From Mangrovimicrobium sp033283265 (GTDB lineage: Bacteria; Pseudomonadota; Gammaproteobacteria; Pseudomonadales; Halieaceae), in NCBI GenBank assembly GCA_033283265.1, contig JAWMQN010000002.1, positions 372,001 through 436,000 on the forward strand: DNA of 64,000 nt, in the 5' to 3' direction. A program made the position numbers and the translations under genes. Positions 1-9,523 of the stretch are shown piece by piece; positions within the stretch are counted from its first letter, which is position 1, and every line of letters begins with the position of its first letter. The notes under the pieces were generated by a model. The model had not been told where the DNA came from. It did no database searches and saw only the letters and a program-made list of their open reading frames with translations.

Positions 1-1
1 G

Positions 2-232
2 CACAACGCACACCAGGCAGCGGTCTGTAACATGATCATCGAGATGGGCCGGCGCATGGATCTGCTGGTCATCGCCGAGGGAGCCGAGACCTACGAGCAA
101 ATCGAATTCCTGCGCGATAACAACTGCCAGCAGGTGCAGGGCTTCTTTTACAGCCCGGCTTTTCCGCTGCAACAACTGCCCCGTTTCATCCAGGAACAGC
201 AGGCAAAACGCAGGGAGTCGCTGCTGCACTGA
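2..232 (+). CDS. C-terminal end of an EAL-domain c-di-GMP phosphodiesterase (partial)
   Basis: The reading frame is open from the first bases of the window and stops at 230-232, so only about 76 C-terminal residues are seen. They contain the late EAL-domain signature VIAEGAET followed by QGFFYSPAFP, the alpha/beta segment near the end of EAL phosphodiesterases that hydrolyse cyclic di-GMP. The catalytic EAL loop lies outside the window, so activity cannot be judged. The next gene on the same strand is another c-di-GMP protein, so the two probably belong to one signalling locus. Confidence 0.85.
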   Translation, partial: HNAHQAAVCNMIIEMGRRMDLLVIAEGAETYEQIEFLRDNNCQQVQGFFYSPAFPLQQLPRFIQEQQAKRRESLLH

Positions 233-335
233 GCGGCGTTGAAACAGGAACTCCAGCAACAGCCAATCTTCGCTAGGCGCCCGCTCCACGGAGTGGTAGC
301 CTATTTTGACGCTGAAACAACGGCCACCGGAACCG

Positions 336-2144
336 ATGACCATTCAAGGCAGCCTGCTCCCGCGGGCAAAAATACTGGTTTGCGATGACGACTTTAACGT
401 CCGTCTCCTGACGCGGCAGTGCCTGGAATCCGAAGGCATGAGCGTTGTCGATGCAAGCAACGGAGTGGAGGCTATCGACGTCTTTGTCCGCGAGCGCCCC
501 GACCTTGTATTCCTCGACGTGGAAATGCCCGGCATGGACGGCCTGGAAGTCTGTCGCCGGATCCGCCAGTTGCCGCAGGGGGAAGCGATCCCCATCCTCA
601 TCGTCACCGGCTCCGATGACCGAGAATCCATCGACCGGGGCTTTGAGGCCGGCGCGACGCAGTACAAGACCAAACCGGTCAACTGGACGCTGCTGGGGCG
701 CGATGTGCAGTACATGCTGCGCGCCAGCGACGCCTTCAACGCGCTCAAGCGACAGGAAGACCGCCTGCGCTACCTGGCCTACTACGATCCGCTGACCAGC
801 CTGCCCAACCGCCGCAGCTTCAACGAGCAGCTCAACCGGATTCTCAAGCGCTGCCGTCGCCACGGCACCGGCGCGGCACTGATGTTCATCGACCTCGACC
901 ACTTCAAGCGCATCAACGACTCCATCGGCCACGGTCGCGGGGACCGTCTGCTGGTGGAGATTGCGAAACGCCTCACCGTCGAGCTGCGCGAAGACGACGC
1001 CATCAACTACTACACCGACAACAACGCCCAGGAAGGCGAGGAGTCGAATACCGAGATCGCCCGCCTCGGCGGCGACGAGTTCACCGTGGTGCTCTCGGAT
1101 ATATCCGACCTGCGACAGATCGAGCGGGTAGCACGACGGATACTGAACACTCTCTCCCAGCCGATTCCGCTGCAATCCCACAACCCGGTGGTGACCCCCA
1201 GCGTGGGTATCGCCCTGTTCCCGCAGGACGGCGAGGACCCGGACACCCTCCTGCGCAATGCCGACACCGCCATGTATGCCGCGAAGGCCGAGGGGCGGGC
1301 CTGCTTCCGTTTCTACGATGAAAAGATGAATGCGCAGGCGGTGGAGCAACTCAAACTGGAAGAGGAACTGCGCCACGCGCTGCGCAACCACGAACTGGAA
1401 CTCCGCTACCAGCCGCAGGTGGATTCACGCACTGGCAAGGTAGTGAGCATGGAAGCCCTGGTGCGCTGGAAGCACCCGGCCCGGGGCATCGTCCCGCCCG
1501 GCGATTTCATTCCCGTGGCCGAGCGCACCGGCCAGATTATCGAACTGGGCGAGTGGGTGCTCGGCGAGGTCTCCCGGCACTGCCAGTACTGGGACTCGCT
1601 CGGCCTGCCCCAATTTTCGATCTGCGTGAATATCTCGCCGCTGCAGTTCAACCAGAGCCGCCTGCCGGATTGGCTCAAGGAGTTTCTGCGCACATCGGGA
1701 CTGGCGCCGGAGCGACTGGAACTGGAACTCACCGAAAGCGCGATCATGACCGACGCCTCCACCAACATCGAGAAATTGCGCAAACTCAAGGCGCTGGGGC
1801 TCAAGTTGGCCGTCGATGATTTTGGTACCGGCTATTCCTCGCTGAGCTACCTGAAGCGCTTTCCAATCGACACGCTGAAAATTGACAAGAGCTTTGTCGC
1901 CGACAGCCACACTGCCGACGGCGCCGCAATCGTGGAGGCGATCATCGCCCTGGCCAAGACCCTGAAACTCGAGGTGATTGCCGAGGGTATAGAACAGCCC
2001 GAACAGCTGCAGTTCCTGATTGAACGGGAATGCGACCTGCTGCAGGGCTACTATTTTTCCCATCCAATTTATCCCGAAGACGTCCCCGACATTCTGCGCC
2101 AACCGTTTCTCACGGAGTTGCAGAACCGCCAACAGCAGTACTGA
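336..2144 (+). CDS. Response regulator with receiver, GGDEF and EAL domains
   Basis: A 602-residue protein that probably makes and/or degrades cyclic di-GMP in the cytoplasm. Residues about 10-125 form a CheY-like receiver with the acidic pair in VCDDD, phospho-acceptor Asp61 in FLDVEMPG and a conserved Lys in KTKPVNW. Residues about 165-335 are a GGDEF cyclase with an intact LGGDEF signature (246-249). Residues about 355-600 are an EAL phosphodiesterase with EALVRW starting at Glu373, DDFGTGYSS and VIAEGIE. All three active sites look complete. The ATG at 336 is chosen over the upstream TTG at 306 because it sits just ahead of the receiver. The partner kinase is not identified; the sensor kinases a few kb downstream are possible sources of phosphate, but that is only positional. 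Confidence 0.9.
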   Translation: MTIQGSLLPRAKILVCDDDFNVRLLTRQCLESEGMSVVDASNGVEAIDVFVRERPDLVFLDVEMPGMDGLEVCRRIRQLPQGEAIPILIVTGSDDRESIDRGFEAGATQYKTKPVNWTLLGRDVQYMLRASDAFNALKRQEDRLRYLAYYDPLTSLPNRRSFNEQLNRILKRCRRHGTGAALMFIDLDHFKRINDSIGHGRGDRLLVEIAKRLTVELREDDAINYYTDNNAQEGEESNTEIARLGGDEFTVVLSDISDLRQIERVARRILNTLSQPIPLQSHNPVVTPSVGIALFPQDGEDPDTLLRNADTAMYAAKAEGRACFRFYDEKMNAQAVEQLKLEEELRHALRNHELELRYQPQVDSRTGKVVSMEALVRWKHPARGIVPPGDFIPVAERTGQIIELGEWVLGEVSRHCQYWDSLGLPQFSICVNISPLQFNQSRLPDWLKEFLRTSGLAPERLELELTESAIMTDASTNIEKLRKLKALGLKLAVDDFGTGYSSLSYLKRFPIDTLKIDKSFVADSHTADGAAIVEAIIALAKTLKLEVIAEGIEQPEQLQFLIERECDLLQGYYFSHPIYPEDVPDILRQPFLTELQNRQQQY

Positions 2145-2154
2145 TTGACGCCGA

Positions 2155-4122
2155 ATGCCAGTCCGCAAGCTTGTCTCCGGCCTCCTGCTATGGTCAACAG
2201 CGCAGATATGCTGGGCCCTGGCACCGGGCGCCGAGCCCCCGCTCATCACAATGCTGCAGGGTGTTTCTGCGCAGGAGCTGGCCGACGAAGTGGCAAGGGC
2301 GGGCGGCCGGACCACCCACCAGTTGCCGATTATCGACGCCGTGGGAGCGCAACTCACCCGCGAGCAACTGGATAGCGTACTCGCCTCTGGCAAGATCACC
2401 CGCTACATCGATGACCTCGCTGTGGAGGACCAGCCGCCGACGCCAGCGACCGACGACCCGGGCTGTGAGGTTGCCGGCGCCGTGGCGGTCAGCTACCTGC
2501 CAGACGGGCTCGCCTGGCGGCTCTACAACAAGCGCGACCAGTCGGTAGAAATCAGCTCCCTTGAGCTGGACTGGCCGGAGTACCTCGGAGCACTTTCCAC
2601 TCTCACCCTGGAGGGGAAGCCGCTCACCACCGCAGCCCTGCAAACAACGCCCCAGCTGCACGTGCCCGAACACCCGGAGAAGATCGCCGCTGGAAAAAAC
2701 AGCCTCCTTCAATTGCATTTCGACAACTTCCCGACCGGGGCGCCGCCTTCCCAGAGCGAGTTTGATATCACTGTTGGCTTCACCGGCGGTTGCGAGGCAC
2801 GCCTGCTACCCGCCTACCGGGAGAACCTTAACGACTATTACTACAGTGAATTCAGCGGCGCGGGCGCACTGCACCGCCAGGGCGTGCGCGGCGAAGGAGT
2901 CACCGTAGCGGTACTCGATTCGGGACTCTGGGAGCACCCGGCGCTGGCCAACAACACGCATGGGATGCCGCGAATTCCGATGCGCTACGACGCGATCAGC
3001 GGTGCGGAAGTGGGGGAAGCCTTCGACGAGAGTGGGCACGGCACGCATCTCATCAGCGCCCTGGCCAACAGCGGGGAGAGCAAACGCAACGGCGCCCCAA
3101 CCGGTGCTTACCAGGGCATAGCGCCGGATGCCCGCATAATTCCCATCAAGGCCTTCAGCAAAGATGGACAGGGCTCCCTGCTCGATATCGTCCGCGGCAT
3201 CCAGTGGGTAGTTGATAACCGCGAGCGCTACAACATACGCATTCTCAACCTCTCCTTCGCCGCGCGCCCCCGCTGGCCGTACTTCCTTGACCCGATCAAC
3301 CAGGCCGTTATGCAGGCCTGGTCAGCGGGTATCGTTGTCATAGCCGCGGCTGGCAATGAGGGGCCGGAGCTGATGTCGGTGGGGTCACCCGGCAATACGC
3401 CATACATTATTACCGTCGGCGCAGTGACCGACTCATGGACACCACTGGATCGCTCGGACGATTACATCCCCGACTTCTCCTCCCGTGGCCCTACCCCTGA
3501 AGCGCACATCAAACCCGATATTGTTGCCCCCGGGGGGCACATCACCGGGCTGGTACGCCCGGGCTCCAGCCTTCCACTCGATCACCCCGAATACCTGCTT
3601 GAAGATAATTTGTTGGTACTCACTGGCTCATCGCAATCCGCGGCTGTCGTTTCGGGGCTTACCGCCCTGCTGTTGCAGTTGGAGCCCGACCTCGGCCCCG
3701 ACGAGGTCAAGTGCAAGTTGATGTCAGGGGCGGACCCGGCCATCAACCGCGATGGCCTGCTCGCCTACAGCCCCTTCGTGCAGGGACAGGGCCAGATAAA
3801 TATCATCCGCTCGGTCCTGATCGGCGAACGCGCTTGCGGCAATATTGGCCTCGACCTGCCTCTGGATATCGCCATGAAACGCCACTTCGAGGGACCTGCC
3901 ATCGTCGATGAGCGCGGCAAGATCACCCTCCCCCAGATGGAACAGGTTCTCTCCCCCGAAACTGCTAATAAAGGTCCAAGCGATACGCGGGTTTGGGGCA
4001 TCAAGGCGCATATCGAGCGGCTCGACCCGAATGTGCCTACTCCCGCCAGCCCCGCGCTGCAATGGGAACTGCTGTATCAACAGGAACGACAAAAAGTCGA
4101 GCAGCTGTCCACCGAAGAATAA
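2155..4122 (+). CDS. Exported subtilisin-like (S8) serine protease
   Basis: 655 residues with an N-terminal signal sequence (basic MPVRK then a hydrophobic stretch ending near CWALA). About 230 residues of pro/prefix sequence precede the S8 catalytic domain. The triad is visible: Asp255 in VAVLDSG, His295 in SGHGTH and Ser493 in TGSSQSAA, with oxyanion Asn401 in AAGNEGP. The usual GTSMA serine motif is GSSQSA here, still with the nucleophile. The last 120 residues are not a recognised domain. It starts 10 nt after the GGDEF-EAL gene, so both may be cotranscribed. Known S8 enzymes are secreted degradative or processing proteases; whether this one processes the repeat protein encoded next is inference. 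Confidence 0.88.
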   Translation: MPVRKLVSGLLLWSTAQICWALAPGAEPPLITMLQGVSAQELADEVARAGGRTTHQLPIIDAVGAQLTREQLDSVLASGKITRYIDDLAVEDQPPTPATDDPGCEVAGAVAVSYLPDGLAWRLYNKRDQSVEISSLELDWPEYLGALSTLTLEGKPLTTAALQTTPQLHVPEHPEKIAAGKNSLLQLHFDNFPTGAPPSQSEFDITVGFTGGCEARLLPAYRENLNDYYYSEFSGAGALHRQGVRGEGVTVAVLDSGLWEHPALANNTHGMPRIPMRYDAISGAEVGEAFDESGHGTHLISALANSGESKRNGAPTGAYQGIAPDARIIPIKAFSKDGQGSLLDIVRGIQWVVDNRERYNIRILNLSFAARPRWPYFLDPINQAVMQAWSAGIVVIAAAGNEGPELMSVGSPGNTPYIITVGAVTDSWTPLDRSDDYIPDFSSRGPTPEAHIKPDIVAPGGHITGLVRPGSSLPLDHPEYLLEDNLLVLTGSSQSAAVVSGLTALLLQLEPDLGPDEVKCKLMSGADPAINRDGLLAYSPFVQGQGQINIIRSVLIGERACGNIGLDLPLDIAMKRHFEGPAIVDERGKITLPQMEQVLSPETANKGPSDTRVWGIKAHIERLDPNVPTPASPALQWELLYQQERQKVEQLSTEE

Positions 4123-4216
4123 GCCCAAAAAACGTAGATATATCTATATAAATCATATAGTTACCATCTACTTCTGGCATTCAGCCGTAAATTCCCTCCG
4201 CATGACTACCCCAAAC

Positions 4217-4232
4217 TGGGTATTTCTACCCA
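4217..4232. promoter_or_regulatory. Short perfect inverted repeat TGGGTA-N4-TACCCA
   Basis: A 6-bp perfect inverted repeat lies in the 246-nt gap between the protease and the YKWG-repeat gene, about 137 nt before that gene's ATG. It has the size of a dimeric regulator operator. No regulator can be named. The rest of the gap (4123-4368) is AT-rich and shows no gene. Confidence 0.3.
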
Positions 4233-4368
4233 TTTAGAAAGCTACCTACTACTCGTATAACAAAGTCAAGGACGTGATTCGTACTATGTGAAACGGGTCG
4301 CAATGTGCCAGACAATTTCTTGAAGTGAGTCACAACTGGTGACCCCCGGACCAGAGGACGATACAAAA

Positions 4369-4881
4369 ATGAACACCAAATCCGCCATGAAGCTTGCATC
4401 CCTCTCAGTTCTTACCGTAGGCCTGTTGACCTCCTTCAACAGCTTCGCTGAGACCAACACCCAGGAAGCGGGTGCTGCCGGCGCCAGCCATGCCTTGGTT
4501 CACCGGGTCAGCCACTCACTCGCCAGTGATCGCACCTACTCCCAATCCGGCAACGCCGGCTACAAATGGGCCAAGAACACCAATGCAGCGTCCGACACCA
4601 CCGCATGGGCACACGCAAACGCCTCACAAGCAGGCTATAAGTGGGCAAGCGCAGAGTCCCGCTCAGCTGCAAGTAGTGACCAGGGTTATGCAGCGGCGGC
4701 TAACTACCAGTGGGGTAGCATGAATTTTTCTGAGCAGGCGGCGTACAAATGGGGACTCAGAAGCTTTTCTGACCAATCCGCCTACAAATGGGGACTGAGG
4801 AGCTTTTCAGATCAGACTGCCTACAAATGGGGCTTGAGAAGCTTCGCCGACCAATCCGCCTACAAGTGGGGACTGCGGTAA
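4369..4881 (+). CDS. Small exported YKWG tandem-repeat protein
   Basis: 170 residues from the ATG at 4369, which has an AGAGGA-type ribosome site; the GTG at 4339 would only add ten polar residues before the signal peptide. Residues 1-26 are a Sec signal peptide (basic MNTKSAMK, hydrophobic core, cleavage near NSFA/ETN). The mature part is rich in Ala, Ser, Gln and Asn and contains six YKW motifs and one YQW. The first two are spaced irregularly (AGYKWA); the last four form a strict 13-residue tandem array ending the protein at AYKWGLR. No Cys, no enzymatic motif and no membrane anchor is visible. It is monocistronic, with a strong terminator 42 nt downstream. I do not recognise the family. 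Possible roles are a surface or matrix protein, or a precursor cut into small peptides. Confidence 0.75.
   Translation: MNTKSAMKLASLSVLTVGLLTSFNSFAETNTQEAGAAGASHALVHRVSHSLASDRTYSQSGNAGYKWAKNTNAASDTTAWAHANASQAGYKWASAESRSAASSDQGYAAAANYQWGSMNFSEQAAYKWGLRSFSDQSAYKWGLRSFSDQTAYKWGLRSFADQSAYKWGLR
4741..4878 (+). repeat. 39-bp tandem repeat encoding AYKWGLRSFSDQS
   Basis: Three full 39-bp units begin at 4741, 4780 and 4819, and a 21-bp partial unit at 4858 runs to the stop codon. Protein versions are AYKWGLRSFSDQS, AYKWGLRSFSDQT, AYKWGLRSFADQS and AYKWGLR. Differences between units are mostly silent (CTC/CTG/TTG, AGA/AGG), so the peptide is kept while the DNA drifts. That suggests selection on the peptide unit. 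Confidence 0.9.
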
Positions 4882-4922
4882 ACAACCACTGCCAAGACTC
4901 AAAACAAGAAAACCAAAGTAGC

Positions 4923-4958
4923 AAGGCCCTCGGGGGATCTCCGAGGGCCTTGTTTTTT
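4923..4958 (+). terminator. Intrinsic terminator after the YKWG-repeat gene
   Basis: Perfect 11-bp stem AAGGCCCTCGG / CCGAGGGCCTT around a 7-nt loop, followed by GTTTTTT. It separates the repeat gene from the large sensor gene, which must have its own promoter in the 89 nt before its ATG. Confidence 0.92.
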
Positions 4959-5047
4959 ATAGCTGATAGTCTTTTGTGGATGTAGATATAATCAGGAGAA
5001 TACTGAGACCTAAAGAATTAACTCAAAATCGAACCTATACGACTAAA

Positions 5048-8000
5048 ATGCGAACGATTTATATTCTGGCAATTTGGTTACTAGCCTCACTAGCGCACTC
5101 CGTCGTCTACGCGATTCCAACGTCGACACTGGCAGTAGAATTTCGCGAAGCTCCGTTTTCAAAAGATCTCACCCAACAAACCGTTACTCAGACATTTCAG
5201 GATTCCAGAGGGGCTCTTTGGCTAGCCACACAAGAGGGCCTGAATAAGTATACTGGCCTCCAACTGCAGAATTATCGCCACAACCCTGGCGAAGCTTCAT
5301 CAATTTCATCGAATATGATTTCGAGAATCACTGAAGATGGTTCGGGAAATATATGGATTGCTACAGTAGGTGGTGGATTAAATCGCTACAATTCCGCCAC
5401 CGATAACTTCTTACATTTAAAAGCCGACCCAAACGTTCGAGACCTACCATTATCTAACAGCATTTACGCAGTATATTGGGATTCAATGTCTGAAGTTTTA
5501 TGGCTCGGGTATTTGGATGGAATAAGTGTCTTTAACCCAAAAGACAATACGTTTTGGCATTTTACAACAGCGGCAGGCGCAATACCGCACACAGGAGCCG
5601 TCTATGACTTTGCTCTGACTCAGTCAGGCGATATATGGGCTGGCACAGAAGCAGCCGGCCTGGTACACCTGAAACTAGACTACCAAGGGGTCAAACCACT
5701 CCTTACTGCCAGTGTGTTTGACCACGCACTTCTCAACTACCCCATCACTCGTGCACTAGCCACGACCGACGATACCCTCTGGCTCGCGACAAGAGACAAC
5801 GGAGTCATTCGCTACCGACCAAGCGAGGACAGTATTGTAAGCTATACCCATGTGGAGACAGATAGGACCTCGCTATCCTCCAACAAGGTATTTGACTTGT
5901 TCCAAGACCGAAGCGACCGAATTTGGATCGCAACTTATGATGGATTAGATCTATACAGCCCGACAGATGAGTCGTTTGTAAATATCACTCAGGCTAGTTC
6001 CAACTTACCTACGAACATAATATCCAGTATTTATCAGTCCCGAGAGGGAGTTTATTGGATGGGAACCCTATACGGGTTTACAACTGGAAATCAGGTCAAA
6101 TTTCCAAAATTTGATGCCAACAACACCAAACTTTCTGGCAATGGTGTCAACGCCTTTGCGGAAACCAGTGACGGGAGTTTGTGGGTAGGTACAGACAACG
6201 GACTAAATCGTCTTCGCCCAGGGGACATGTCGTTCGAGTGGATTAATGAGTTTTCTAATCCCAGTATATCGAGTTCGGTAGTTATGAGCCTTATGGGTAA
6301 TAACTCAACATTATGGATTGGAACCTATAACGCTGGACTCAACATACTCGACCTGGAGTCGGAGCAAGTAAAAACTTTTCGCCACAGTAAATTTGAGCCT
6401 AAGTCAATCGGTGCGAACGGAATCACCTCTATTCTCAAGACTAAATCTGGGCTCGTTCTAGTCGGTACGTATGGTGGCGGTCTGAGCACAATGACTGAAA
6501 AAGGCGAACTTTTATCGACCTATCAGCACTCGCCAGAAGTCAGAGATTCCATAAGTAATGACATGGTTATTTCCATCTACGAGGACTCTCTAGGCCTTAT
6601 CTGGATCGGTACCGAATTTGGGCTGAACAGATTTGATCCGAAGCTCGGAACGTTTAATAGATTTTTCAGTGACTCCGGTGTAGATACGGGACTTACAAGT
6701 AACCTGATTTGGGCGTTCCACGAAGATGAAAATGGCAACCTTTGGATAGGCTCGTCAGGCGGTGGACTAATAAGCTGGCCAAAAGCGAATCGCAAGTCTT
6801 TAGAAGCGAATTTTGTATCCCACTCTCAATCTCTTGGATTGAGTAGTTCTGATATCTATGGAATCCAAAGTGACTCTGAAAATAATCTATGGCTTTCACA
6901 TAATCGTGGAATTACCAGACTAAACGTCACAACCGGAACCACAACAAAATATGGCATAAAAGATGGCTTACAAAGCACCGAATTCAATATGGGTGCCACC
7001 TACAAAGGAAACGATAACGCAATTTATTTTGGCGGTCCCAAAGGCTTCAATGTGATTCCAGGTGGCTTTGTCGACGAAGGGGGCGTTCCGCCCATAGTCA
7101 ACATATCATCTATAAAAATCATGAACGCACCGGCGAAATTCGACGAACCGCTCTACCAGCTAGGAAAAATTGAACTTTCTTACAAAGACAAATTTATCAC
7201 GATTGAGACATACGCTGCCGACTACTTCAATCCAAGCCAAGTGCAGTATGCATATCGACTTGAAGGCCTACAAACAGACTGGATCATCTCTGATGAATCG
7301 CACATCGCTTCGTTCACGACGCTACCTCCGGGTGAATATCGATTAAAATTTGCAGCCTCAACTCCAAGTGGTGTGTGGAACTGGAACGCATTAGAAATTC
7401 CCATTTACGCACATCCGCCACCTTGGAAGAGCAATCTTGCCTATAGCTTTTATTTAGCATCTATTGCTACAGCAGCGTATTACTTTTACCGTCGCCACAA
7501 GTTACAACAACTAAAAGCTATTCAAAGACAAAAGGAACTTGAGAAAAAAGTTGAAGAACGAACAATTGATCTGGAGAAAGCACGCGCGGTAGCGGAAACA
7601 GCGAACTCGGCAAAATCAAAATTTCTAGCGACTGTAACGCACGAGATTAGAACTCCAATGCATGGGATGATTGGCATGACGGAGCTTCTACTAAACACGA
7701 CCCTAACACCGCAGCAAAGACAGTTTGCTCAAGCAGCCCACAATAGCGGAAAGTCACTATTGGTCTTAATAAATGATTTACTAGATTTTTCTAAAGTCGA
7801 AGCCTCGAAGGTCGAAATTGAAAAAACCAGCTTCGACCTCGTTTCTCTACTGGACGAGGCATGCTACTTGCAAAGCGAACCTGCACACCGCAAGGGGGTA
7901 GCTCTGTATAACTGTTATAACACCTCAATCCCGAAGTTAATCGTTGGGGACCCTACCAAAATCCGCCAAGTGATAATGAATCTTCTAAGCAACGCCATAA

Positions 8001-9523
8001 AGTTTACCCATAAAGGTGAAGTCAAACTGGAGGCTTTTTTCATTGCTGATAGCAATAATGCAGATAATTCGAGAATAGTCCTAACTGTACGAGATACCGG
8101 CATAGGAATGGAGCCTGATATCCAGGAAAAAATATTTGAAACTTTTGCGCAAGCCGACAGCAGTACTACTCGGGAGTATGGAGGAACAGGGTTAGGGCTA
8201 TCAATATCAAAGCAATATGTTGAATTGATGGGCGGTTCAATAGAAGTTAACTCCCAGCCTGGCAAAGGTAGCGCATTTACAATCTCTATCCCTACAACTG
8301 AATATAGTAAACGCCACATCCCTATAGCGAATCATCCAGAAAGGATTCATGTATTGTGCGAAGACGAAAGTGCCTATGAGATGATTCAGAGCCACCTGGA
8401 ACTTTTAGGATATTCTTCTCAGCGGAATGTGAATAGCAGCGAAAACTTGAACCAGGTTTTTGTTATATTAAGCGAAAAAGTCTCTGAGCATCCGGACATG
8501 ATTGGTCGCGAAACACTACTAAGGTTAAACTCCGAATCCAGGGGCATAGTTCTAACCTCAGCCTATAGCCCAATCAAGTCAGATTTTTTTCCGACTTGGC
8601 CGAGACTCAGCACGCCAATCAAACTAGATTCACTGAACGAAGTCCTGCGGCAAAGTTTCACCAAAAAATCGAAATCACTATCTAGAGATGAAACAAGAGA
8701 TTTCAATAGGACAGAAAAAAACAGCTATCACATACTTGTAGCAGAGGACGTAGAAACAAACCAGCACATCCTCTCTGAAACACTCAAACTACTTGGGCAC
8801 ACCTGCGACATCGCAAACGACGGTATCGAAGCGATAGAGCTCTATAAAGCGCGCGATTACGACATGATATTTATGGATTGTCGGATGCCAAATAAAGATG
8901 GTTTCGATGCAACTAAGGAAATTCGCTCACTTGAAGACAAAACAAACAGAGCGAGCATCACTATTGTTGCATTAACCGCGGGACTTGAAGCCAACGATGT
9001 ATCGCAATGCTTCGAATCAGGTATGGATCATTATATATCCAAGCCGTTCACCATAGAGCAAATTGAGACTTGTATTAGCGGCGTACCGAAACGGCTATCG
9101 AACGATAATCGGCTGATCAAATCATCGAATCGAACAACTTCTCAACTCTCGCTCAATAGTGAAAATGTAAATCACGAAACCATTGGCGCTATATTAAAAC
9201 TATCAGAGAAAGCCGGGCCCGATTTTATTGATCTAATTTTTAGCAACTATTCAATACAAATGAGTGAAAAACTGGAGCATATTCAGAACGAGGTGAATTC
9301 GGGAAATCTGGACGTTATTCCTGGAGCAATTCACGCCATAAAATCTATGAGCTTGAATGTTGGCGCTTCAGGTGTGACCGACATATGCGAAGATCTTGAA
9401 TTTTATTCGAAACGGAATTCGATAGACATTGAATATCTACAAGAAAAAATTGAACGAATTTATCACGAATTGGATAAATTCAACGTCTACATATCTGATC
9501 GATATCTTTCCAGTATTACGTAG
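5048..9523 (+). CDS. Giant hybrid sensor histidine kinase with periplasmic beta-propellers
   Basis: 1491 residues from the ATG at 5048, which begins a signal peptide (MRTIYILAIW...HSVVYA); the upstream GTG at 4976 would bury it. Residues about 30-690 are many Reg_prop blades (repeated LWIGT / GGLNRY / DGLWLAT-type signatures) forming two seven-bladed propellers. A Y_Y_Y domain follows (about 700-788), then one membrane helix (about 798-818), a HisKA domain with His865 in THEIRTP, a HATPase domain with NLLSNAIKFT and GTGLGLSI, a degenerate receiver-like segment (about 1096-1210), a true receiver with Asp1277 in FMDCRMP, and an HPt domain with His1429 in IHAIKSM. This resembles the hybrid two-component systems of Bacteroidetes, but ends in receiver-HPt rather than AraC, so phosphate must go to a separate regulator. 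The gene is clearly AT-richer than the flanks. Confidence 0.9.
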   Translation: MRTIYILAIWLLASLAHSVVYAIPTSTLAVEFREAPFSKDLTQQTVTQTFQDSRGALWLATQEGLNKYTGLQLQNYRHNPGEASSISSNMISRITEDGSGNIWIATVGGGLNRYNSATDNFLHLKADPNVRDLPLSNSIYAVYWDSMSEVLWLGYLDGISVFNPKDNTFWHFTTAAGAIPHTGAVYDFALTQSGDIWAGTEAAGLVHLKLDYQGVKPLLTASVFDHALLNYPITRALATTDDTLWLATRDNGVIRYRPSEDSIVSYTHVETDRTSLSSNKVFDLFQDRSDRIWIATYDGLDLYSPTDESFVNITQASSNLPTNIISSIYQSREGVYWMGTLYGFTTGNQVKFPKFDANNTKLSGNGVNAFAETSDGSLWVGTDNGLNRLRPGDMSFEWINEFSNPSISSSVVMSLMGNNSTLWIGTYNAGLNILDLESEQVKTFRHSKFEPKSIGANGITSILKTKSGLVLVGTYGGGLSTMTEKGELLSTYQHSPEVRDSISNDMVISIYEDSLGLIWIGTEFGLNRFDPKLGTFNRFFSDSGVDTGLTSNLIWAFHEDENGNLWIGSSGGGLISWPKANRKSLEANFVSHSQSLGLSSSDIYGIQSDSENNLWLSHNRGITRLNVTTGTTTKYGIKDGLQSTEFNMGATYKGNDNAIYFGGPKGFNVIPGGFVDEGGVPPIVNISSIKIMNAPAKFDEPLYQLGKIELSYKDKFITIETYAADYFNPSQVQYAYRLEGLQTDWIISDESHIASFTTLPPGEYRLKFAASTPSGVWNWNALEIPIYAHPPPWKSNLAYSFYLASIATAAYYFYRRHKLQQLKAIQRQKELEKKVEERTIDLEKARAVAETANSAKSKFLATVTHEIRTPMHGMIGMTELLLNTTLTPQQRQFAQAAHNSGKSLLVLINDLLDFSKVEASKVEIEKTSFDLVSLLDEACYLQSEPAHRKGVALYNCYNTSIPKLIVGDPTKIRQVIMNLLSNAIKFTHKGEVKLEAFFIADSNNADNSRIVLTVRDTGIGMEPDIQEKIFETFAQADSSTTREYGGTGLGLSISKQYVELMGGSIEVNSQPGKGSAFTISIPTTEYSKRHIPIANHPERIHVLCEDESAYEMIQSHLELLGYSSQRNVNSSENLNQVFVILSEKVSEHPDMIGRETLLRLNSESRGIVLTSAYSPIKSDFFPTWPRLSTPIKLDSLNEVLRQSFTKKSKSLSRDETRDFNRTEKNSYHILVAEDVETNQHILSETLKLLGHTCDIANDGIEAIELYKARDYDMIFMDCRMPNKDGFDATKEIRSLEDKTNRASITIVALTAGLEANDVSQCFESGMDHYISKPFTIEQIETCISGVPKRLSNDNRLIKSSNRTTSQLSLNSENVNHETIGAILKLSEKAGPDFIDLIFSNYSIQMSEKLEHIQNEVNSGNLDVIPGAIHAIKSMSLNVGASGVTDICEDLEFYSKRNSIDIEYLQEKIERIYHELDKFNVYISDRYLSSIT

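Noticed and set aside
273..1391. Long minus-strand frame of 372 codons opposite the GGDEF-EAL gene
   Set aside because: Shadow frame in GC-rich DNA; the plus strand has all domain motifs.
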